DNA from: Aquificota bacterium
GTDB lineage: Bacteria; Aquificota; Aquificia; Aquificales; Aquificaceae
NCBI GenBank assembly: GCA_013153495.1
Contig: JAADEH010000007.1
Coordinates: forward strand, 1 to 42,892
Direction: 5' to 3'
Length of the DNA: 42,892 nt
Shown here: one piece after another, positions 1 to 5,985 of the stretch
Layout: each line of letters opens with the position of its first letter
Position numbering within the stretch: position 1 is the stretch's first letter
Made by a program: the position numbers and the translations under genes
Notes under the pieces: model-generated
Told to the model about the DNA's origin: nothing
Database searches by the model: none
What the model saw: only the letters and a program-made list of their open reading frames with translations

Positions 1-2
1 TT

Positions 3-353
3 CCTACGGAAGCTTTGAGAATTTTGAAGAAGGGAAACCTCAGCAGCTTAGAGCTTCACTACATAAAGCGCAAATACTACGACGGTTGGAATTTGAAAAG
101 CCCCGAAGAACTTGACGAAATGATGACTAAATACCTCAAGAAGACAAACTCCGTGGTTTATCTTCAAGGAGACAGATACGTCCTATACTACCAACCCGAC
201 AGAATGGTAACGGTTATAGAAATCCCGAACTACAGAATAAGCTTATACAAGCTCAAGGACATATACGAGGACTATGAAGACTACATAGAACAGGTCGGAG
301 GAGTTATATTTAAATCATGGCGGTTAAAACAGCTCCTAAAGAGGCTCACTTAG
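3..353 (+). CDS. Unknown module gene A, copy 1 (5' end cut by window edge)
   Basis: I do not recognise the family. The frame is open from base 3 and the start lies outside the window; the TTG at 15 is internal, because residues encoded before it (P-T-E-A) still align with the second copy at 41612-42118. The shared part includes LHYIKRKYYDGWNL here against LHYLKRKYKDGWNL there, followed by SPEELD in both. The C-terminal half reads as short beta strands (GDRYVLYY, MVTVIEIP, RISLYKL). Compared with the other copy it runs about 22 residues further, past the shared SYED/DYED end, and overlaps the next gene by 37 bp. This is a paralogous pair; any toxin or nuclease role would be a guess. Confidence 0.7.
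   Translation, partial: PTEALRILKKGNLSSLELHYIKRKYYDGWNLKSPEELDEMMTKYLKKTNSVVYLQGDRYVLYYQPDRMVTVIEIPNYRISLYKLKDIYEDYEDYIEQVGGVIFKSWRLKQLLKRLT
305..310 (+). promoter_or_regulatory. -10 box of module gene B, copy 1
   Basis: TATATT lies 6 nt before the ATG at 317, inside the end of the upstream gene. The second copy has TATATT, again 6 nt, then ATGGC at 42139-42155. The spacing predicts a transcript that starts at or next to the A of the ATG, so gene B probably has its own leaderless promoter. No clear -35 is visible. Confidence 0.45.
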
Positions 354-679
354 ACTGGCAAACCGCAGTCCTTGAATTTGACAGCACTCCTTTTGCTTTA
401 AGCAGAATAAGAGAAACTATACACGAGCTGGGATTAGATAGTAACGAAATAGTTCAGCGTGCGGATAAATTTCTGCTTATAGACCTTGACTACTACCTCA
501 AAAACTCCCCCAAGTGGCACGGCTTCAAAATTGAAGACGACCCCAACCAACCCTTAGAAAAGTGGTGGTGGCATCTCAATAAAATTGCCAAGGGAGAATT
601 TCCCATAGAAAAACTTCCCGAGCATCTGAAGGATATATACAAAGAGAGGTATTACAAGCCAAACCCTAAGAGAGCTTAA
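317..679 (+). CDS. Unknown module gene B, copy 1 (WWWHLNKI protein)
   Basis: A 120-residue protein of a family I cannot name, with no signal peptide or membrane segment. Residues about 75-106 carry a block containing EKWWWHLNKIAKGEF that is identical, apart from its edges, to the C-terminus of the protein at 42151-42507. A middle segment beginning at GLD (residue 39) aligns with the other copy without gaps at roughly one third identity; the first 38 residues are largely different. It overlaps the upstream gene A by 37 bp but has its own -10 box. The tryptophan triplet followed by a basic/acidic helix suggests a conserved docking or dimerisation element, which is inference. Confidence 0.75.
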   Translation: MAVKTAPKEAHLDWQTAVLEFDSTPFALSRIRETIHELGLDSNEIVQRADKFLLIDLDYYLKNSPKWHGFKIEDDPNQPLEKWWWHLNKIAKGEFPIEKLPEHLKDIYKERYYKPNPKRA

Positions 680-705
680 CCGTCCCCGTCCTGCGATTTT
701 TCAAG

Positions 706-714
706 TGATATAAT
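706..714 (+). promoter_or_regulatory. Extended -10 promoter of tyrS
   Basis: TGATATAAT is an extended -10 (TGn plus a perfect TATAAT) that ends 9 nt before the tyrS ATG at 724. No ribosome binding site lies between, so the mRNA is probably leaderless or nearly so. No good -35 is seen at 17 bp, as expected for an extended -10 promoter. Confidence 0.55.
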
Positions 715-723
715 CTTCTCCCC

Positions 724-1905
724 ATGAGTCCCGAAGAGCAGTTGAAAATCCTCAAAGAGGGAACAGTTGAGGTCATAGAAGAGGAGGAGCTTCTAAAGAA
801 GCTAAAGGAAGGAAGACCGCTTAGAGTAAAGGCTGGCTTTGACCCCACCGCTCCCGACCTTCACTTAGGGCACGTGGTTCTGCTCCAAAAACTCAGGCAG
901 TTTCAACAGCTGGGACACGAAGTCTATTTCATAATCGGGGACTTTACCGCTATGATAGGAGACCCGACGGGCAGGAGCGAAACCAGACCACCCCTTACCA
1001 AAGATCAGGTTCTTGAAAATGCAAAGACCTACGAGCATCAGGTTTTTAAAGTTCTTGACCCGGAAAAAACCAACATAGTTTTCAACAGCACTTGGTTAGA
1101 ACCTCTCGGAACGAGAGGTCTTATAGAACTCTCAGCAAAATACACCGTCGCAAGGATGCTCGAGAGAGACGACTTTTCAAAGAGGTTCAAGGAAGGAGTT
1201 CCCATATACATTCACGAGTTCATATACCCTCTCCTTCAGGCTTACGATTCGGTGGCTATAAAGGCAGACGTGGAACTCGGTGGAACGGACCAGAAGTTCA
1301 ACCTCCTCATAGGTAGAGACATTCAGAGGGAATACGGACAGGAACCCCAGGTGTGCATGACCCTGCCCCTTCTGGTGGGATTGGACGGCAAGAGGAAGAT
1401 GTCCAAATCCTACGGCAATTATGTGGGGATTACTGAAGACCCCAAGACCATGTTCGGAAAGCTCATGTCCATATCCGACGAGCTTATGTGGGAATACTAC
1501 CTGCTCCTGACCGACTACACTCAGGAGGAGATAGAAAAGTTCAAGAGAGAGTGGCACCCCATGGAGGCAAAGAAACACCTTGCGGAGCTTATAGTCAAAC
1601 GCTTTCACTCGGAGGAAGAAGCCTGCAAAGCCCGTGAGTGGTTTGAGAGCACCTACTCCAAAAGGCAATTTCCCGAAGATGCCCCCCTCGTGGAGATACC
1701 TGAGAAGGAGATAACTGCCCTTGACCTTCTCCTAAAATTAAAGGCTGTCTCCTCCAAAAACGAGGGCAGGAGGATTATCCAGGGGGGAGGTATGAAGGTA
1801 AACTTTGAGAAGGTCTTGGACCCCTATCAGACTATAAAGGTAGAAAACGAATTAAAGGTTCAGGTGGGAAAGAAGAAGTTTTACAGAGTAAAGAGGAAAG
1901 CTTAA
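724..1905 (+). CDS. tyrS: Tyrosyl-tRNA synthetase
   Basis: Charges tRNA-Tyr with tyrosine in the cytoplasm. The 393-residue length fits the roughly 400-residue bacterial TyrRS class. Class I signatures are HLGH at residues 47-50 and KMSKS at 225-229 followed by YGN; the Rossmann catalytic domain includes the GGTDQKFN tyrosine/ATP site. The last 60 or so residues form an S4-like RNA-binding domain ([15 protein letters not shown]...GGGMKVN). The ATG at 724 is the first in-frame start behind the -10 box. The stop overlaps the convergent trmH stop by 4 bp through a shared TTAA. Confidence 0.97.
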   Translation: MSPEEQLKILKEGTVEVIEEEELLKKLKEGRPLRVKAGFDPTAPDLHLGHVVLLQKLRQFQQLGHEVYFIIGDFTAMIGDPTGRSETRPPLTKDQVLENAKTYEHQVFKVLDPEKTNIVFNSTWLEPLGTRGLIELSAKYTVARMLERDDFSKRFKEGVPIYIHEFIYPLLQAYDSVAIKADVELGGTDQKFNLLIGRDIQREYGQEPQVCMTLPLLVGLDGKRKMSKSYGNYVGITEDPKTMFGKLMSISDELMWEYYLLLTDYTQEEIEKFKREWHPMEAKKHLAELIVKRFHSEEEACKAREWFESTYSKRQFPEDAPLVEIPEKEITALDLLLKLKAVSSKNEGRRIIQGGGMKVNFEKVLDPYQTIKVENELKVQVGKKKFYRVKRKA

Positions 1906-2531
1906 TCGCTCTTAGGTTTTCTCCTCTCGATAACGTCCTCGTAAGCCCACTTTTTAATTATTTCCTCTATCTCTCCCTCGCTGAGGGAAGGTTCGTTATA
2001 CATACCTTTTTCGTATCTCTGTCTCTGAGCTTCATATAGAATGACTGCGGTGGCAACGGAAACGTTTAAACTCTGCACCATCCCCATCATGGGGATTTTC
2101 ACCTTCAGGTCCGCAAGATGGAGGACTCCTTCCGATACACCCGTAAGCTCGTTCCCAACTACGAGAACCGTAGGTTTCGTGTAATCCACACTTCTGAAGT
2201 CAACGCTGTCCTCTCCGAGCCAGGTAACGACCACCTGATAGCCTTCCCCTTTAAGCTCTTTGAGTTTTTTACCCACATCGTGCACCCTCTCCAAAAAGAC
2301 CCACCTGTGGGCACCTATGGTTATGCCTTCGTTTATGGGGAGCTTTCCCTTTCCCTCGTAGTAGTAGTGAACCTTAAGCACCCCAACCGCATCGCAGGTG
2401 CGTATTATTGCGGAGAAGTTGTGTTCGTTCTTAACGTTTTCCACAAACACCGTAAGGTCCTTCTGTCTCTTTCTCAAAACCTCTCGGAACTTCTCTAACC
2501 TTCTCTCAAGGACGAGATAACTTTTCACCAT
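1902..2531 (-). CDS. trmH: tRNA (guanosine-2'-O-)-methyltransferase TrmH
   Basis: A SPOUT-class enzyme that methylates the ribose of G18 in the tRNA D-loop using S-adenosylmethionine. The three SpoU motifs are present: [17 protein letters not shown] (N and catalytic R), [13 protein letters not shown], and [15 protein letters not shown] of the trefoil knot. I chose the ATG at 2531 (MVKSYLVLE, 209 residues). The upstream ATG at 2552 would overlap the trpD start codon and leave no promoter, and as I recall the Aquifex protein is about 211 residues. The C-terminal tail is basic. It is convergent with tyrS and divergent from trpD. Confidence 0.93.
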   Translation of the reverse strand: MVKSYLVLERRLEKFREVLRKRQKDLTVFVENVKNEHNFSAIIRTCDAVGVLKVHYYYEGKGKLPINEGITIGAHRWVFLERVHDVGKKLKELKGEGYQVVVTWLGEDSVDFRSVDYTKPTVLVVGNELTGVSEGVLHLADLKVKIPMMGMVQSLNVSVATAVILYEAQRQRYEKGMYNEPSLSEGEIEEIIKKWAYEDVIERRKPKSD

Positions 2532-2533
2532 TC

Positions 2534-2547
2534 TGTTATAAAATTTA
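2534..2547. promoter_or_regulatory. Divergent trmH/trpD promoter region
   Basis: Only 19 bp separate the two preferred start codons. On the + strand TGTTATAAA (2534-2542) is an extended -10, or TAAAAT at 2539-2544 sits exactly 6 nt before the trpD ATG. On the - strand TAAATT (2547 to 2542) lies 10 nt before the trmH ATG at 2531. Both mRNAs would be leaderless; neither gene has a Shine-Dalgarno sequence. Confidence 0.4.
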
Positions 2548-2550
2548 GCC

Positions 2551-3570
2551 ATGGATATGAGGGAAATACTTCACAAGCTTTCGGAGAAGGAAAACCTGAG
2601 TGCGGAAGAGGTATATACCGCTCTGGTGGAGATAGTGGACGGGAGCGCAACGGACGCTCAGATAGGTGCCTTCATAATGGGCACCAAGATGAAGGGTGAG
2701 ACAGTGGAGGAGATAGAAGGTGCGGGTAGGTTCTTCAGGGAGAGAGCAACGAAGGTGGAGGTTTCGGACCCGGAAGACCTCGTGGATACCTGCGGAACGG
2801 GTGGGGACAAGTCGGGAACCTTTAACGTCTCAACCGTTACAGCCTTTGTCCTTGCGGGTGCGGGAGTCAGGGTTGCCAAGCACGGAAACCGCTCCGTCTC
2901 CTCCAAGTGCGGTAGTGCGGACTTCTTAGAGCAAGCTGGAGCCAAGATAGACCTTCCACCCGAAAAGGTTGCAAAACTCATAGAGGAGATAGGGATAGGT
3001 TTTATGTTCGCTCCTCTCTTCCATCCCGCTATGAAGAGGGTTATAGGTCCCAGAAGGGAGGTAGGGGTCCGTTCCATATTTAACCTGGTGGGTCCTCTTT
3101 CCAACCCTGCAGGTGCAAAGAGGCAGATAATGGGTGTCTTCTCGGAAGAGCTGGTGGATAAGCTGGCACACGTTCTAAGCAGACTCGGGATAATAAAGGC
3201 TTTCGTAGTTCACGGTAGGGACGGAATAGATGAGGTCTCCATAGCGGACGCCACCGTAGTGGGAGAGGTCTCCGACGGGAAGGTTAAGCTCTACGAGTTT
3301 GTCCCCGAGGAGCTTGGCATTCAAAGAAGAGAACTTGCTCAGGTCTGCATAACTTCACCGGAAGAGAGCTTCCGCATGGGATTTGCTGTCTTAGAAGGTG
3401 AGGAGGGTCCCCACAGGGACATAGTTCTGCTCAACGCCACCTTCGGGATACTCGCCTCCGGAAAGACAGAGGACAGAAGGGAAGCCTTTGAGATGGCAAA
3501 AGAGTCCATAGATAGCGGAAAGGCTAAGGAGAAGTTGGAAAAGTTCGTAGAGCTTTCCAATAAGCTTTAA
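2551..3570 (+). CDS. trpD: Anthranilate phosphoribosyltransferase
   Basis: Second step of tryptophan synthesis from anthranilate: transfers phosphoribose from PRPP to anthranilate. At 339 residues it has the usual length for the stand-alone enzyme. The PRPP loop GTGGDKSGT is at residues 82-90, with NVST after it, and KHGNRSVSSKCGSADFLE follows near residue 110; the metal-binding DE pair falls in GIDEVSIAD. No other trp gene is next to it, so the pathway is dispersed, as in Aquifex. The gene probably heads a two-gene unit with mqnA 10 bp downstream. An in-frame ATG at 2557 is an alternative start. Confidence 0.96.
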   Translation: MDMREILHKLSEKENLSAEEVYTALVEIVDGSATDAQIGAFIMGTKMKGETVEEIEGAGRFFRERATKVEVSDPEDLVDTCGTGGDKSGTFNVSTVTAFVLAGAGVRVAKHGNRSVSSKCGSADFLEQAGAKIDLPPEKVAKLIEEIGIGFMFAPLFHPAMKRVIGPRREVGVRSIFNLVGPLSNPAGAKRQIMGVFSEELVDKLAHVLSRLGIIKAFVVHGRDGIDEVSIADATVVGEVSDGKVKLYEFVPEELGIQRRELAQVCITSPEESFRMGFAVLEGEEGPHRDIVLLNATFGILASGKTEDRREAFEMAKESIDSGKAKEKLEKFVELSNKL

Positions 3571-3580
3571 AACTCCGTAG

Positions 3581-4321
3581 ATGTTGAGGGTCGGCAAGGT
3601 AAAGTATCTCAACACCCTACCCCTGTTTTATTCTCTTGAAGGGTTTGAGCTTGTAGAAGGACACCCTTCCGAACTCGTCAGCATGATCCGTGAGGGGAAG
3701 ATAGATGCGGGTATAGTCTCCTCGGTGGAATACTTCTTCAATCCCGAGGACTACCTTGTTCTGCCAGACATATCCATCTCTTCCGCAGGTAAGGTGTGCT
3801 CCGTTCTGCTTCTGTCCAACAAACCCATAGCCTCCATAAGGAAGGTGAGAATAACGCCCAGCTCGCTCACCTCAAAGTATCTGCTACGCTATCTCTTTAA
3901 GAAGGTTTACCACCTTGAGCTTGAAGAGGTTGAAAGAGAGGAAGAAGCTGTCCTCTCCATAGGAGACGAGGCTTTTAAGTTGAAGGAGAAGTTCCCCTAT
4001 GCTTACGACCTCGGGGAGGAGTGGTTCAAGAGCACGGGATTGCCTTTCGTTTATGCCCTCTTTTTGGTCAGAAGGAACGCACCCGCTGAGGAAGTTGTGA
4101 AACTCCACAAACAGCTCAAAACTTCGGTAAAAAAGTTCTTCTACGACCTGGAGAGGGGAAAGGCTGAGGTTCCGGAGGACTTTATAGCGGAGTATCTGTC
4201 CTCATGCATAGACTACGGACTGTCGGAGGCACACCTGAAATCCCTGAAAACCTTTTTCTCCTTTATGGAGGAGGAGACGGGAAGTCCCGCCCCCGAGATT
4301 ATCTCTCTCTTTCACCCCTGA
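3581..4321 (+). CDS. mqnA: Chorismate dehydratase MqnA (futalosine menaquinone pathway)
   Basis: First committed step of the futalosine route: dehydrates chorismate to 3-enolpyruvylbenzoate. The 246-residue protein has the periplasmic-binding-protein-like fold signatures of MqnA: VGKVKYLNTLPL at the N-terminus, IDAGIVSSVEYFF near residue 47 and SISSAGKVCSVLL near residue 68. MqnD shares the fold but has a different N-terminus. Chorismate also feeds the neighbouring trpD pathway through anthranilate, a reasonable basis for the shared transcription unit. The 3' end overlaps ino1 on the other strand by 23 bp. Confidence 0.9.
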   Translation: MLRVGKVKYLNTLPLFYSLEGFELVEGHPSELVSMIREGKIDAGIVSSVEYFFNPEDYLVLPDISISSAGKVCSVLLLSNKPIASIRKVRITPSSLTSKYLLRYLFKKVYHLELEEVEREEEAVLSIGDEAFKLKEKFPYAYDLGEEWFKSTGLPFVYALFLVRRNAPAEEVVKLHKQLKTSVKKFFYDLERGKAEVPEDFIAEYLSSCIDYGLSEAHLKSLKTFFSFMEEETGSPAPEIISLFHP

Positions 4322-5405
4322 TGAACTCTTCGACCATCTTCTTAGCCTGCCAGTCGGGATACTGTATAGGGGGGTGCTTCATGGTATAAGCGCTTATGGA
4401 GTAGAGAGGTCCCGCTATGCCTCTGTCCCTTGCGAGCTTTGCACACCTGACCGCATCTATCATAGAACCTGCACTGTTGGGAGAGTCTTCAACATCGAGC
4501 TTGAGTTCCACATACATGGGAACGTCTCCGAAGAGCTTACCTTCGAGCCTTATGTAGGCTATCTTCCTGTCCTTGAGCCAAGGCACCCAGTCGGAGGGTC
4601 CTATGTGAACGTTCTCCCAGCTCATACCGCCGGGTATGAGGGAGGTAACCGCCTCGGTCTTGGAAACCTTCTTGGTCTTGAGCCTTTCCCTTGCAAGCAT
4701 GTTCAGGAAGTCCGTGTTCCCCCCGAAGTTGAGCTGGTATGTTCTCTCGAGCTTAACTCCACGGTCCAGGAATAGCTGGGTCAGGGTTCTGTGGACTATG
4801 GTCGCTCCCACCTGGGACTTTATGTCGTCTCCCACAACGGGAATGCCTCTCTCTTCGAACTTCTTAGCCCATTCCGGGTCAGAGACTATGAAAGTAGGCA
4901 TAGCGTTTATGAAGGATACTCCCGACTCTAAACACGCCTGAGCGTAAAACCTTGCCGCCTTTTCGGAACCGACGGGAACGTAGTTTATGAGGACATCAGT
5001 CTCCGTTTCCTTGAGAACCCTAACCACATCTTCCAGCTCGTCTTCCTTCTCGTCCGCAAGGACGAAGGTTCTGTCCTCGGGATAGTCCTTCATGTGGGGA
5101 GCAAATCCGTCGAGAACCTTCCCCATCCTTACCTTAACGCCCATGTAGGGGACTTCAGGTTCAAACACCGCAGTGCAGTTGGGAGGTGCGAAGATGGCTT
5201 CGGAAACATCTTTGCCTACTTTACGAGCGTCTATGTCCCAGGCTGCCACTATCTCGAGGTCCCAGGGCTTATACCCCCCTATGTCCTCATGCATGACCCC
5301 GCTGAAGTCGGCATCCTGCCTCTTCTGATAGTAATAAATTCCCTGTATAAGTGAGCTTGCACAGTTGCCGACTCCCACTATGGCAACCCTGACTTTTCCA
5401 GCCAT
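4299..5405 (-). CDS. ino1: Myo-inositol-1-phosphate synthase
   Basis: Converts glucose 6-phosphate to inositol 1-phosphate with NAD+. The Rossmann glycine motif GVGNCASS is near residue 11. DVLINYVPVGSEKAARFYA, GVSFINAMP, GDDIKSQVGATIVHR and LNFGGNTDFLNM are the conserved active-site stretches; about 368 residues is the usual length of the short prokaryotic form. I start it at the ATG 5405 (MAGKVRV) because GAGGAGGT lies 8-10 nt upstream; a GTG at 5414 would begin inside that ribosome site. In thermophiles the product feeds phosphoinositol compatible solutes such as di-myo-inositol phosphate; the later enzymes are not in the window, but the phosphatase SuhB is (17578). Confidence 0.94.
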   Translation of the reverse strand: MAGKVRVAIVGVGNCASSLIQGIYYYQKRQDADFSGVMHEDIGGYKPWDLEIVAAWDIDARKVGKDVSEAIFAPPNCTAVFEPEVPYMGVKVRMGKVLDGFAPHMKDYPEDRTFVLADEKEDELEDVVRVLKETETDVLINYVPVGSEKAARFYAQACLESGVSFINAMPTFIVSDPEWAKKFEERGIPVVGDDIKSQVGATIVHRTLTQLFLDRGVKLERTYQLNFGGNTDFLNMLARERLKTKKVSKTEAVTSLIPGGMSWENVHIGPSDWVPWLKDRKIAYIRLEGKLFGDVPMYVELKLDVEDSPNSAGSMIDAVRCAKLARDRGIAGPLYSISAYTMKHPPIQYPDWQAKKMVEEFIRGERER

Positions 5406-5468
5406 TACTTCCACCTCCTCGTGGTTTTGGTGTTTGAACCTTTATCTTTTGTTGCCGCCCTCTTTAAA

Positions 5469-5497
5469 ATTATATTAACATCGCTCGCACCTTACAA
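5469..5497 (-). promoter_or_regulatory. ino1 promoter
   Basis: Read on the - strand, TTGTAA (5497-5492) is followed by a 17-bp spacer and a perfect TATAAT (5474-5469). The start would be near 5462, giving an mRNA leader of about 55 nt that ends in a strong GGAGGT site. This contrasts with the leaderless pattern seen elsewhere in the window. Confidence 0.55.
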
Positions 5498-5541
5498 CCC
5501 TGTTATCATAACATTTAAGTAAAACATTCAGGAGGTTTGGT

Positions 5542-5985
5542 ATGCTTCCCAGGGAGCTGATAGACCTTATGAGAGACCTCGGGGTTTTCCCCGTAGTTAT
5601 AGGAACAGTTGACGGAGAAGGAAACCAGCACATGACCTTTATAACCTGGATATATCCCATAGATGAGAGAACTCTCAGGGTTGCGGTAAGTTTTAAGGCA
5701 AAGACCGCTCAAAACATAAGGCAAACCGGTAAAGTGGCAATTCAGATTTTTGCACCTGATAAATCCCTGACCTGTTACGGAACAGGGAAGGAAATAATAG
5801 AAAAGATAGAAGGCATACCCTTTGACGTTTCCGTTTTTGAAATAACCATAGATACGGTTGAGAACTCTCTCTTTCCCGGCTCTACCATAACAGGTGTTAT
5901 ACCTTTCGCTCACACGGGCAACATTCTCAAGATGGTGGAGTTGGACCACAAGGTTATGAGCGCTCTGAAAGATAAAGGTGAATGA
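5542..5985 (+). CDS. Pyridoxamine 5'-phosphate oxidase-like FMN-binding protein
   Basis: A 147-residue split-barrel flavin-binding domain protein. GVFPVVIGTVDGEGNQHMTFITWIYP followed by LRVAVSFKAKTAQNIRQTGKVAIQIF matches the N-terminal strand pattern of the PNPOx-like family. Substrate unknown; it lacks the C-terminal extension of true PdxH. CAGGAGG lies 9 nt before the ATG at 5542. It overlaps the next gene by 4 bp (ATGA), so the two are translationally coupled, though a functional link to PriA is not obvious. Confidence 0.75.
   Translation: MLPRELIDLMRDLGVFPVVIGTVDGEGNQHMTFITWIYPIDERTLRVAVSFKAKTAQNIRQTGKVAIQIFAPDKSLTCYGTGKEIIEKIEGIPFDVSVFEITIDTVENSLFPGSTITGVIPFAHTGNILKMVELDHKVMSALKDKGE

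Noticed and set aside
1177-1668. Long open frame on the - strand inside tyrS (163 codons)
   Set aside because: It lies wholly within a clear tyrS gene, has no recognisable protein motif, and reflects codon bias of the sense strand. Similar shadows at 2118-2498, 10861-11181 and 37128-37859 were rejected for the same reason.
5475-5949. Open frames on the - strand opposite the PNPOx-like gene
   Set aside because: The + strand frame has a strong GGAGG site, a recognisable flavin-binding pattern and operon context; the antisense frames show no domain.
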